A stretch of DNA of 19,999 nucleotides, taken from JBHPHI01 sp042569595. Its GTDB lineage: Bacteria > Patescibacteriota > Microgenomatia > UBA1400 > 2-01-FULL-45-11. The notes beneath the pieces were generated by a model. The model saw only the letters and a program-made list of their open reading frames with translations, was not told where the DNA came from and did no database searches. The stretch spans positions 1 through 19,999 of the forward strand of contig JBHPHI010000017.1 of the NCBI GenBank assembly GCA_042569595.1. Reading direction: 5' to 3'. Position numbers and translations under genes: made by a program. Below, one piece after another: positions 1 through 9,624 of this stretch; the first letter of the stretch is position 1; every line of letters begins with the position of its first letter.

Positions 1-123
1 GTGTGTGTTTTGGTTGGATTAATGATGATGGGGGGTATAGTGGGGACTTTAAAATATCCTGATCGAAGATGTGGGGTGGGTGAGTGTGTTAGGCCTGAAA
101 AGGTGTGGGTTAGATTAAACTAA
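1..123 (+). CDS. C-terminal end of an unidentified membrane protein (partial)
   Basis: The first plus-strand frame is open from the window edge to a TAA at 121-123 and gives 40 residues; the other two plus frames have stops within the first 60 bases. A hydrophobic stretch (about residues 2-18, rich in Val, Leu, Met and Gly) is followed by a polar tail with two Cys and several Arg/Lys, ending KVWVRLN. That would suit the last membrane segment and short cytoplasmic tail of a membrane protein. Its stop overlaps the stop of the convergent minus-strand gene by three bases, a common arrangement in compact genomes. No family can be named from so short a piece. It could also be chance open frame, so confidence is modest. 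Confidence 0.4.
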   Translation: MCVLVGLMMMGGIVGTLKYPDRRCGVGECVRPEKVWVRLN

Positions 124-1016
124 TTTTTTCTGCAGCAGCAGACAGGATAGTTGCTGTTGCAATTTATGTTTCCGCTGGCAACTACTCCGTTTACGTTGCT
201 GCAGGTGTTTGATGAGTCAGAGCAATATCCTTGAGGATGGGAGCTGTTGTTGTCTCTGCAGTATTTTTGACAACTTACTGGTTGTTGCACTACTTGATCT
301 CCTTCATCATCATCTCCATTATTCCAGTCGTTATCTCCACTATTCCAGTCGTTTTCATCACTATTGTTGTCACCTCCATTATTTCCTCCTAGATCATCAA
401 TAATATCCTCAATTTCTCCCTGAGTGTCTTCGATTTCATTTGTAGTATCTTGAGCTTCTTGAGTAGTTTGTGTTTGGGTGGTGGAGGTGGGGGTGGGGGT
501 AGATTGTGGAGAGTTGCCTTGACTTACTGTTGGGTTATTGACATAAACTGTTTTGGTTTCATATTTTGTTTCATACACAGTTTTATGGACAACTTGGGGA
601 TTGGATCTAGCTATGGTGGTCTTTTGTTCTTGTAGAATTTGCTGAGATTGTTTGAGGGTTGTGACAAGTTTACTAACGGCTTCTTGCTTAATTTCTTCAC
701 TAGCTCCAGATTGAAGAATGTATTCTTTAGCTGCCTCTGCCTGAGCGACTAAAAGCTCCAATCCTTCAGTGGACCCACTAGAGAGTAATAATTGTTGATT
801 TTCTTCTATTCTTCTTTGAACAAGTTTAATTTCTAGGTCTGATTTGGCGTCATATGAGGGACTGAGTAACGTTGTAGCAATTTTTTCTACAGTTGTTTTT
901 ATGGGATATGCAGGGTCTCCTGGGATAGCGCCATTTGATATAACTATGGCTGCAGTGGGAATAGAGAGAAACAACATTGTACCTATTAGGAAAGAATTGG
1001 ACTTTAATAAGTTCAT
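120..1016 (-). CDS. DUF5667-type surface protein with acidic linker and Cys-rich C-terminus
   Basis: Predicted 298 residues. A membrane anchor or signal segment lies at about 9-27 and is followed by PGDPAYPIK (32-40) and a helical region to about 140, the layout of DUF5667 domains (PGDPLYPLK followed by helices ending in ERR/QRR-like motifs). Then come a Ser/Thr/Pro/Gln-rich linker (about 164-195), a strongly acidic Asn/Asp/Gly tract with a repeated NDWN unit (about 215-240), and a final 50-residue module with eight Cys including a CCC triplet, probably a disulfide-rich knob. It is probably anchored in the membrane with the tail outside. The frame is open to 1148, but the ATG at 1014-1016 is preferred because it places the hydrophobic segment at the N-terminus and has a minus-strand promoter just upstream. 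No Shine-Dalgarno is visible, so the mRNA may be leaderless. Function unknown. Confidence 0.8.
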   Translation of the reverse strand: MNLLKSNSFLIGTMLFLSIPTAAIVISNGAIPGDPAYPIKTTVEKIATTLLSPSYDAKSDLEIKLVQRRIEENQQLLLSSGSTEGLELLVAQAEAAKEYILQSGASEEIKQEAVSKLVTTLKQSQQILQEQKTTIARSNPQVVHKTVYETKYETKTVYVNNPTVSQGNSPQSTPTPTSTTQTQTTQEAQDTTNEIEDTQGEIEDIIDDLGGNNGGDNNSDENDWNSGDNDWNNGDDDEGDQVVQQPVSCQKYCRDNNSSHPQGYCSDSSNTCSNVNGVVASGNINCNSNYPVCCCRKN

Positions 1017-1026
1017 ATCAACTACC

Positions 1027-1055
1027 AGAGTATCTATTTTGCAAGAAAGTGTCAA
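1027..1055 (-). promoter_or_regulatory. Candidate promoter of the DUF5667 gene
   Basis: On the minus strand, TTGACA (1050-1055) is a perfect -35 box, followed after 17 bases by TACTCT (1027-1032), a weak -10. Transcription would start only a few bases before the ATG at 1016, giving a nearly leaderless mRNA. The promoter is back-to-back with the rRNA promoter at 1067-1095. Confidence 0.4.
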
Positions 1056-1066
1056 TTTATGACTCG

Positions 1067-1095
1067 TTGACAATACTCTTGGTAGAAGGTATATT
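1067..1095 (+). promoter_or_regulatory. Strong promoter of the 16S rRNA unit
   Basis: TTGACA (1067-1072), a 17-base spacer and TATATT (1090-1095) give a near-consensus sigma-70-type promoter on the plus strand, with a start expected near 1102. The transcript would pass an intrinsic terminator and a boxA-like element before the 16S processing stem, an order known from bacterial rRNA leaders apart from the terminator. Confidence 0.7.
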
Positions 1096-1150
1096 ACCTC
1101 TTGCATTACAACTATGATGTAAAAACTTACCAGGTTTGGAAAAAGCAATC

Positions 1151-1172
1151 CCGATTTGGTCGGGTTTTTTTG
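1151..1172 (+). terminator. Intrinsic terminator inside the 16S leader
   Basis: CCCGA (1151-1155), a 5-base loop and TCGGG (1161-1165) are followed by seven T. It points toward the 16S gene and lies about 50 nt after the predicted start of the rRNA promoter. No plus-strand protein gene ends here, so it could act as an attenuator of rRNA transcription or block stray transcription. Confidence 0.65.
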
Positions 1173-1183
1173 TTCTTTGACAT
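1172..1183 (+). promoter_or_regulatory. boxA-like antitermination element
   Basis: TGTTCTTTGACA closely resembles the boxA sequence of bacterial rRNA leaders (TGCTCTTTAACA in E. coli), which binds NusB/S10 to make RNA polymerase resistant to termination. It starts in the T-tract of the preceding terminator. It also contains TTGACA (1178-1183), but no suitable -10 follows at the right distance, so the boxA reading is preferred. Confidence 0.5.
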
Positions 1184-1210
1184 GTGAATATAGTCACACC
1201 TCCTAGCAGA

Positions 1211-1239
1211 TTGGTGTGGCTAGTAAATCAATTTTATAA
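1211..1239 (+). promoter_or_regulatory. Possible second, weaker 16S promoter
   Basis: TTGGTG (1211-1216), 17 bases, then TTATAA (1234-1239). Transcription from here would start at the first bases of the 5' processing stem, so it is compatible with but not needed for 16S expression. A short hairpin CACACC/GGTGTG overlaps it. Confidence 0.3.
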
Positions 1240-1242
1240 ATT

Positions 1243-1269
1243 GATGGTAATTTCAGATGTGGTAGGAAG
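1243..1269 (+). other. 5' arm of the 16S precursor processing stem
   Basis: This arm pairs almost without interruption with 2912-2939: its end GTAGGAAG matches CTTCCTAT, and GATG at its start matches CATC at the far end, with a few G-U pairs and one bulge. Such a stem flanks 16S in many bacteria and is cut by RNase III. It shows that the 16S rRNA is matured from its own precursor. Confidence 0.8.
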
Positions 1270-1343
1270 TCCTTTTGTTTTACAAAAGGTGAACGGAATT
1301 GTTCGTTTTCTATCATATCTAATGACAAAAAAAAATTCCGTTT

Positions 1344-2812
<1,469 letters not shown>

Positions 2813-2911
2813 CTAAGGAGTTCATAGGTTCCTTACTCACACGAGGACTCCATTTAAATAGTAATGTTTAATAAAAATTTGGAAAAACCTGTAATCTCAA
2901 GTATTCAGGTG

Positions 2912-2939
2912 CTTCCTATCACATCCGAGATTACCCATC
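2912..2939 (+). other. 3' arm of the 16S precursor processing stem
   Basis: Complementary to 1243-1269 (see there), bringing both ends of the 16S precursor together. It lies about 100 nt after the mature 3' end and just before the terminator. Confidence 0.8.
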
Positions 2940-2959
2940 TTTTGAGTTTTAACTTTGAA

Positions 2960-2986
2960 CCCCGACGCGTTAGGTCGGGGTTTTTG
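2960..2986 (+). terminator. Intrinsic terminator ending the 16S transcript
   Basis: CCCCGAC (2960-2966), a 7-base loop and GTCGGGG (2974-2980) are followed by five T. A strong terminator directly after the 16S processing stem means 16S is not normally co-transcribed with the tRNAs and 23S, unlike a standard rRNA operon. Confidence 0.85.
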
Positions 2987-3001
2987 TTGGAAAATTATGT
3001 A

Positions 3002-3010
3002 TGATAGAAT
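3002..3010 (+). promoter_or_regulatory. Extended -10 promoter of tRNA-Ile/idi
   Basis: TGATAGAAT (3002-3010) fits an extended -10 element (TGnTATAAT). The -35 region is weak (TTGTTG at 2984-2989, 15-base spacer). Start expected near 3017, eight bases before the tRNA. The same nine bases serve as the -10 element at 14118-14126. Confidence 0.5.
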
Positions 3011-3024
3011 TCTGTATGTCTCTT

Positions 3025-3098
3025 GGGTGACTAGCTCAGGTGGTTAGAGCGCTATCCTGATAAGATAGAGGTCCCAGGTTCGAGTCCTGGGTCACCCA
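3025..3098 (+). tRNA. tRNA-Ile (anticodon GAT)
   Basis: The acceptor stem GGGTGAC (3025-3031) pairs with GTCACCC (3091-3097). The anticodon arm CTATC-CTGATAA-GATAG carries GAT, and the T arm CCCAGGTTCGAGTCCTGGG is perfect. The discriminator is A; CCA is not encoded. Ile and Ala tRNAs are the classic spacer tRNAs of bacterial rRNA operons. Confidence 0.97.
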
Positions 3099-3122
3099 CA
3101 CTTATTTTTTATTTCATTTTTG

Positions 3123-3671
3123 ATGACTGATAAAGACTTAAATAACTCCACCGAAGAAGTAGTGATTTTGGTGGATGAGAATGATAATGAGATTGACAAA
3201 GAGTTAAAATCAAAAGTTCATCATAAAAATACGCCTCTTCATAGGGCGTTTTCTTTGTTTTTATTTAATGATGATGGAAAAATACTTGCAACACAAAGAG
3301 GAGAGGATAAAAAAACATGGCCAAATGTGTGGAGCAATAGTATTTGTGGACATCCAGGTTTAGGTGAGAGTAGAGAAGATGCAGTAAAAAGAAGAATGGG
3401 TGAGGAGCTTGGGTGTGGGGTAAAGAATTTAACAAAAGTGTCTGATTATAGATATAGGTTTGAACGAGATGGGGTAGTGGAAAATGAGATCTGCCCTGTT
3501 TTTTATGGTGAGATTGATGGAGATCTAGCTCCTAATCCAAAAGAAATTCAAGCATGGGGTTGGTTTGAGTGGGGAGATTTTTTGGATGAACTAAGACTAG
3601 ATGATGAAAACAAGTGGAGTGAGTGGAGTAAAGAAGAGGTGATTTTGGTAGATGAGTTTTTGAAGAAATAA
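3123..3671 (+). CDS. idi: Isopentenyl-diphosphate delta-isomerase, type 1
   Basis: Interconverts IPP and DMAPP, the C5 units of isoprenoids, in the cytoplasm. The 182-residue product matches the E. coli enzyme in length. Counting from the preferred ATG, the conserved motifs are TPLHRAFSLFLF (37-48; metal-ligand His at 40), NSICGHP (72-78; catalytic Cys at 75, His ligand at 77), the Nudix-like RRMGEELG (90-97) and VENEICPVF (119-127) with the catalytic/metal Glu pair at 120 and 122. A further ligand His fits at 33. ATG at 3123 is preferred to the in-frame TTG just before it. No Shine-Dalgarno is visible. The gene starts 24 bases after tRNA-Ile, so both are probably co-transcribed, an odd place for a metabolic gene inside an rRNA locus. 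No other isoprenoid gene is in the window. Confidence 0.93.
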   Translation: MTDKDLNNSTEEVVILVDENDNEIDKELKSKVHHKNTPLHRAFSLFLFNDDGKILATQRGEDKKTWPNVWSNSICGHPGLGESREDAVKRRMGEELGCGVKNLTKVSDYRYRFERDGVVENEICPVFYGEIDGDLAPNPKEIQAWGWFEWGDFLDELRLDDENKWSEWSKEEVILVDEFLKK

Positions 3672-3680
3672 TTTTTTAGA

Positions 3681-3748
3681 GTAACACTAATCACGCTGCA
3701 AAAACTTTTTTTTGCTGCCTTTGCAGCGCGATTATTTTATAGTGTCAC
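3681..3748. terminator. Long imperfect hairpin between convergent genes
   Basis: AATCACGCTGCAAA and TTTGCAGCGCGATT form a stem, extended outward by GTAACACTA against TAGTGTCAC; the loop holds eight T. It sits between the ends of idi (plus) and the secreted protein gene (minus) and probably terminates or protects both transcripts. T-tracts after the stem are weak. Confidence 0.6.
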
Positions 3749-3761
3749 AAGATGTGGAGGG

Positions 3762-4235
3762 CTACTGTGCCCAACCAGGTTGGTGGCACGCGGGCATACC
3801 GTGACTTCCGTGACCGTTCCAAGCTCGAGCGGGGAGATATAGCCAGTGATAGACGTTTTGGCAGTTGGGGCTGTAGTGCCCTACCCAGATGCGAGGCTGA
3901 TTACCATTACCCGATGTGTTATTGGGTGCGGTAGTAATGGTGTTGTGGGGGTTTTGAATCCCTGGGGTGACTACACCAGCTGCAGCGCCGCCTGCGTTGT
4001 TGGTGGTTACGGTAGTGGTTGCGGTGGTCGGACCGACTGGTGGGTTGGCTGTGGTGGTGTGGACAGCGCTGTTTTCGTTTGCCACTTCTTCAGCGCGATC
4101 TGAATTACAGGGTGGACCACCTTCACATTTTTCCGGATCTGGTCCGCCGCCGTTTGGACCACCTGCATAAGCAACACTTGCGGTGCTGAGCAATAATGCC
4201 GACACCAAAAACAACACAAACAATAGTCTTTTCAT
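3762..4235 (-). CDS. Small secreted Thr/Asn/Gly-rich protein
   Basis: 157 residues. A clear signal peptide (Lys-Arg start, hydrophobic 4-18) ends in AYA-GG, so cleavage after residue 24 is likely. A short Gly/Pro-rich part with two Cys (37, 43) is followed by a low-complexity Thr/Asn/Ala/Pro tract (about 58-112) and a compact C-terminal part rich in Trp, Tyr, His and Pro with two more Cys (125, 150), which may form disulfides. The start is fixed by GGAGAG six bases before the ATG. I recognise no family. The gene is transcribed against the rRNA direction between tRNA-Ile/idi and tRNA-Ala, and its base composition is richer in GC than its surroundings, so recent insertion is possible. Confidence 0.8.
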   Translation of the reverse strand: MKRLLFVLFLVSALLLSTASVAYAGGPNGGGPDPEKCEGGPPCNSDRAEEVANENSAVHTTTANPPVGPTTATTTVTTNNAGGAAAGVVTPGIQNPHNTITTAPNNTSGNGNQPRIWVGHYSPNCQNVYHWLYLPARAWNGHGSHGMPACHQPGWAQ

Positions 4236-4440
4236 AACGACTCTCCTTTTTCTCAGTCAATTTTTTAAGATAAACTGAGTGTATGTTTCCCGAACGCCGG
4301 GAAATCATTGATGCGACCCACTCATGAACCGCATAAAAGATCTCCCGGATTGAGGCAAAAGGATTTGTGACACTTTTATTAAAGAACAAGACTCAAAAAA
4401 AGATCCGCTCATGGATCTAAAGTCTTTGTGTATTATATCA
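4236..4440 (-). promoter_or_regulatory. Promoter and hairpin leader of the secreted protein gene
   Basis: On the minus strand TGATATAAT (4432-4440) is a perfect extended -10 element; no good -35 is seen. The start near 4425 would give a leader of about 190 nt. It contains the hairpin AGATCC/GGATCT (4401-4418), whose flanks AAGACT and AGTCTT also pair, and the hairpin TTTCCCG/CGGGAAA (4286-4304). The leader therefore looks structured. No known riboswitch was recognised. Confidence 0.5.
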
Positions 4441-4473
4441 ATGTGTTGCAAGTAAATCGTGCATTCTTTTTGC

Positions 4474-4502
4474 TTGACGGGTTCTTGGGTGTCTGTTAAA
4501 CT
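4474..4502 (+). promoter_or_regulatory. Strong promoter of the tRNA-Ala/23S/5S unit
   Basis: TTGACG (4474-4479), a 17-base spacer ending in TGT, and TAAACT (4497-4502) form a near-consensus promoter with an extended -10. Start expected near 4509. It is divergent from the secreted protein promoter, and the two overlap in a region of about 70 bases. Confidence 0.75.
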
Positions 4503-4510
4503 ACGTCAGC

Positions 4511-4585
4511 ATGTCTTGGAGGACATACTTTTTTATGCCAAATTCTGAAACATATTTAAGTCTGAGGGGGATCATCGCCATGTAA
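4511..4585 (+). CDS. Possible 24-codon leaderless leader peptide
   Basis: ATG at 4511 lies eight bases after the -10 box, that is at or next to the predicted transcription start, and opens a frame of 24 codons ending in TAA at 4583-4585 (MSWRTYFF... ending GIIAM). Its last codons run through the 5' strand of a possible antiterminator, and its stop lies in the loop of the hairpin ATCGCCAT/ATGGCGAT (4574-4592). The geometry fits a leader peptide that couples translation to attenuation of the 23S unit. There is no sequence-family evidence, and such a short frame may be chance. Confidence 0.35.
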   Translation: MSWRTYFFMPNSETYLSLRGIIAM

Positions 4586-4628
4586 TGGCGATACCAATGG
4601 TTTATCACCCCTCTGTGAGGGGTTTTTT
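4564..4628 (+). promoter_or_regulatory. Attenuator with alternative pairings before tRNA-Ala/23S
   Basis: ACCCCTC (4607-4613), loop TGT, GAGGGGT (4617-4623) and a run of T to 4628 make a strong intrinsic terminator 100-120 nt after the promoter and 60 bases before tRNA-Ala. An upstream GAGGGG (4564-4569) can pair with CCCCTC (4608-4613) and so prevent the terminator. A perfect 8-bp hairpin (4574-4592) lies between. No second clear promoter is seen between 4629 and 4688, so the tRNA and rRNA probably depend on read-through. Confidence 0.65.
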
Positions 4629-4688
4629 GTTTCTCCAGGAAATTAACATTTTTAATCTGTCCATAAGTGGATGGCTTGCCAAGTCTAT

Positions 4689-4761
4689 GGGCCGTTAGCT
4701 CAGTTGGTAGAGCGCTACATTTGCAATGTAGAGGTCAGGAGTTCGACCCTCCTACGGTCCA
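4689..4761 (+). tRNA. tRNA-Ala (anticodon TGC)
   Basis: Acceptor GGGCCGT pairs with ACGGTCC and includes the G3-U70 pair that identifies alanine tRNA. The anticodon arm CTACA-TTTGCAA-TGTAG carries TGC. The D arm AGCTCAGTTGGTAGAGC and T arm with GTTCGAC are typical. Discriminator A; no encoded CCA. Confidence 0.97.
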
Positions 4762-5033
4762 CAAAAATCTATGATTCATAGTAAGTAGTAGAGAAATCTA
4801 ATATTTAACAATGAGTTATTGATTCGCCTTAAGGCGAAAAAATAAGCTCACTTGCTCGTTAACAAGTGAAGGAAGTTAGGAAAGTCTTTTTAGTCTAAAC
4901 TGAAAAGTCATTTCAAACTGTTTTGCAGACATTTGTTTGCAAAACAAATTTCGTTTTTAAATTTTTTATTTTATAAATTATTTAATATTTTTAAGAAATT
5001 GTTTGTGGACTTTTGTCTGCAGGCAAATTTCGT
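4762..5033 (+). other. tRNA-Ala to 23S spacer with processing stem, palindrome and repeats
   Basis: No protein gene is seen. It contains a perfect 16-bp palindrome TTCGCCTTAAGGCGAA (4823-4838), the 5' arm of the 23S processing stem (4854-4880; it pairs with 8004-8031 through GAAGGAAGTTAGG against CCTGACTTCCTTT and GCTCGTT against AATGAGC), and two similar self-complementary units ending CAAATTTCGTTT (about 4928-4956 and 5010-5036), the second just before the mature 23S 5' end. Confidence 0.7.
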
Positions 5034-7950
<2,917 letters not shown>

Positions 7951-8003
7951 AATGAATTTTTGCCTATAGTTTGCAAATGAATTTCAGCTTTTTCTAACTA
8001 GAC

Positions 8004-8031
8004 CCTGACTTCCTTTACTTGTCTAATGAGC
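8004..8031 (+). other. 3' arm of the 23S precursor processing stem
   Basis: Pairs with 4854-4880 across the whole 23S gene with only small interruptions, forming the expected RNase III substrate. tRNA-Ala lies outside this stem and 5S follows it. Confidence 0.8.
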
Positions 8032-8091
8032 CTCATTAATTTGAGATCAGCAAGTTAAAATTGAATAGATTTTTAGGACTAGAGCCTAGAA

Positions 8092-8209
8092 TTCCCGTTA
8101 TTGGAGCGGATTGGTACCACCTCTTCCCATTCCGAACAGAGTCGTGAAACGGTCCAGCGGCGACGATAGTATATGGGCGACTGTATGCGAAAATAGCTCA
8201 TAGCGGGAA
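8092..8209 (+). rRNA. rrf: 5S ribosomal RNA
   Basis: TTCCCG at the 5' end pairs with CGGGAA at the 3' end. The core motif CACCTCTTCCCATTCCGAAC (8119-8138) is the standard bacterial 5S loop region. Length about 118. The stem is extended outward by AGCCTA (8083-8088) against TAGGCT (8213-8218), giving a precursor processing helix. Confidence 0.95.
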
Positions 8210-8251
8210 TTGTAGGCTTTAGTTGTTTATTCGCTGTTTTTCGTTCCATTC

Positions 8252-8282
8252 AAAATAGCTATACCAAGAATTGTAGGCTTTT
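8252..8282 (+). repeat. Partial copy of the 5S 3' end
   Basis: AAAATAGCT...GAATTGTAGGCTTT at 8252-8282 repeats, with small changes in the middle, the segment 8190-8221 that holds the end of 5S and its downstream flank. It looks like a short tandem duplication just before the operon terminator. Confidence 0.6.
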
Positions 8283-8287
8283 TTTAT

Positions 8288-8314
8288 AAAGCGCCTTTTT
8301 GTGGCGCTTTTTTT
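8288..8314 (+). terminator. Intrinsic terminator of the 23S-5S unit
   Basis: AAAGCGCC (8288-8295), a 7-base loop, and GGCGCTTT (8303-8310) continued by T to 8314: a strong terminator after 5S. The minus side has no T-run, so it probably does not serve the convergent hydrolase gene. Confidence 0.9.
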
Positions 8315-8335
8315 GTGGAATTTTTTGTCTTGTAT

Positions 8336-9025
8336 TTATGGGTCGAAGAGGGTTTGGACGTGATCCCAATAGATAGGTTTGGAGGCGTGACTACCTTCTT
8401 TGAAAACTTTTATATCTGCTTTTATTTTGGGAAGTATTTTTTTTGCAAGTTTGTATAAAAATATATTGTCATCTTCGAATAGAGCAATAGTTTTAGGGAT
8501 GTTTAACTGGTTAAATTCATCTGTGAGATTGGTGTCTATTACGTTAAAAAGTGTGGGTCTGAAGGGTATTTTTGGCTTTCTTTCTTTACTTACAACTGGT
8601 GTGGATGCTTTGTGGATTCTTCTTGAAGACAAAAACTTTTTTAGAGGTTTGTAGATAGCATATTGTCTTTTTGAGGTAAGAATTTGAGGAAGAACGTTTA
8701 ATAAATACAATTTTTTTACGTTGTTCGGGCGGGTGTGAGCTATTTTTGTAGCAACTAAGCCCCCAAGAGAAAATCCTACAAGAGTAATGTTTTTGATCTT
8801 TCTTTTACTGATGAATTCTTCAATGTGAAGATGAAGGTTTTTGAATTCAACTTTTTCGAAAGGCCTATTATTCATACAAAGGTCAACGGAAATGCAGTGA
8901 TATTTATCTTGGAGTTTTTCTAGTAGAGGAGTAAACAACTCTTTTGTGTCTCCGTACCCATGAAGAAATAGTATGGTTTTTTGGTTTGGGTCGCCAAATT
9001 CTATAAATGAATGTTTATTGCTCAT
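8336..9025 (-). CDS. Alpha/beta hydrolase
   Basis: 229 residues of alpha/beta-hydrolase fold, probably a cytoplasmic esterase or related serine hydrolase of unknown substrate. ILFLHGYGD (18-26) supplies the oxyanion-hole HG motif. GFSLGG (84-89) is the nucleophile elbow with Ser86. The acid is probably Asp185 or Asp186 (FEDDN), and GSHAS (211-215) supplies the catalytic His213, so the triad is complete. A basic cap-like insert lies at about 117-152. The ATG at 9025 has no Shine-Dalgarno, but TAAAAT lies seven bases upstream of it, which suggests a leaderless mRNA. It is divergent from the phosphatase gene 43 bases away, and its 3' end faces the rRNA terminator. Exact function cannot be told from sequence. 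Confidence 0.88.
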   Translation of the reverse strand: MSNKHSFIEFGDPNQKTILFLHGYGDTKELFTPLLEKLQDKYHCISVDLCMNNRPFEKVEFKNLHLHIEEFISKRKIKNITLVGFSLGGLVATKIAHTRPNNVKKLYLLNVLPQILTSKRQYAIYKPLKKFLSSRRIHKASTPVVSKERKPKIPFRPTLFNVIDTNLTDEFNQLNIPKTIALFEDDNIFLYKLAKKILPKIKADIKVFKEGSHASKPIYWDHVQTLFDP

Positions 9026-9068
9026 GTAGATTATTTTAACTCACATTTTGCTGTGTTAAAGTTTCTTT
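9026..9068. promoter_or_regulatory. Divergent promoters, both apparently leaderless
   Basis: Plus strand: TGTTAAAGT supplies an extended -10 (TAAAGT) ending six bases before the phosphatase ATG. Minus strand: TAAAAT ends seven bases before the hydrolase ATG. Clear -35 boxes and Shine-Dalgarno sequences are absent on both sides, so transcription probably starts at or next to each ATG. Confidence 0.45.
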
Positions 9069-9515
9069 ATGAAAGTATTGTTTGTGTGCACAGGAAACAT
9101 TTGTAGGTCTCCTATGGCGGAAGCTGTGATGAGGCATGAGGTGAAGAGAAGAAGTCTTGATGTTCAAGTAGATTCAGCGGGAACTATTTCCTACCATGTT
9201 GGGGAAAAAGCAGACAATAGAACCTTGTTGGAACTTAAGAATCGTGGGGTGTTTCATGATGGTGAGTCAAGGCAGGTTGCCAAGAGAGATTTTTATGAGT
9301 TTGATTACATCTTTGGGATGGCGGGTGAGCACGTAAGTAGACTTGAGCAGATGAGACCTCAAGACTCAAAAGCTAAGGTTGAGTTATTTTTGGACTACTC
9401 TAAGAAGTTTGATGGTGATGTTCCTGACCCATACTATGTTGAAGGTTTTGATCTGGTGTACGAGATGGTGAAAGACGGAGTAAAAGGCTTTTTGGATGAG
9501 CTGAAAGAAGCTTGA
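9069..9515 (+). CDS. Low-molecular-weight protein-tyrosine phosphatase
   Basis: 148 residues, the normal size of this family. The N-terminal P-loop VCTGNICRSP (6-15) holds the catalytic Cys7 and Arg13 of the CX5R(S) signature, and DPYY (120-123) supplies the general-acid Asp120 and the usual aromatic pair. It should dephosphorylate phosphotyrosine, or phosphoarginine in some bacterial members, in the cytoplasm; bacterial members often act with capsule or polysaccharide tyrosine kinases, but no kinase is in the window. No Shine-Dalgarno is seen; a -10-like TAAAGT ends six bases before the ATG. Stop TGA confirms that TGA is not recoded. The rpsA promoter begins immediately after the stop, so the two genes are separately expressed. 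Confidence 0.93.
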   Translation: MKVLFVCTGNICRSPMAEAVMRHEVKRRSLDVQVDSAGTISYHVGEKADNRTLLELKNRGVFHDGESRQVAKRDFYEFDYIFGMAGEHVSRLEQMRPQDSKAKVELFLDYSKKFDGDVPDPYYVEGFDLVYEMVKDGVKGFLDELKEA

Positions 9516-9544
9516 TTGCTGAACCTATCTGTATCTGGTACAAT
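9516..9544 (+). promoter_or_regulatory. Promoter of rpsA
   Basis: TTGCTG (9516-9521), a 17-base spacer ending TGG, and TACAAT (9539-9544) make a good promoter with an extended -10. The leader of about 75 nt contains GTTCG (9553-9557) against CGAAC (9591-9595), enclosing the palindrome TTGAAATTTTTCAA. This hairpin could serve S1 autoregulation, known for E. coli rpsA, but that is only a guess. Confidence 0.6.
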
Positions 9545-9624
9545 TCCCACGTTCGCCTGAGAAGTACTATTATTTTGAAATTTTTCAACCGAACAAATCT
9601 TTTGAAAGGAGATTATTACAAATT

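Noticed and set aside
1101..1187. TTG-started 28-codon frame running through the 16S leader terminator
   Set aside because: It begins close to the predicted transcription start, but TTG is a weak start, there is no Shine-Dalgarno, and the frame crosses the whole terminator. Not enough support to call it.
1184..1199. TGTGA-N6-TCACA palindrome resembling a CRP site
   Set aside because: It lies inside the rRNA leader next to boxA, part of it also pairs as a short RNA hairpin (CACACC/GGTGTG), and no CRP-family regulator is in evidence. A 10-base match is easily chance.
3846..4170. Plus-strand open frames over the secreted-protein gene
   Set aside because: They are antisense to a gene with a signal peptide and Shine-Dalgarno and have no start signals of their own.
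4395..4418. Minus-strand terminator AGATCC/GGATCT plus seven T
   Set aside because: It would stop the secreted-protein transcript within its first 35 nt. The flanks AAGACT/AGTCTT extend the stem past the T-run, so a leader hairpin is more likely.
9069..9515. Recoded TGA as expected in Gracilibacteria or Absconditabacteria
   Set aside because: TGA ends the phosphatase at the family's normal length, and the long genes contain no in-frame TGA, so the standard code applies.
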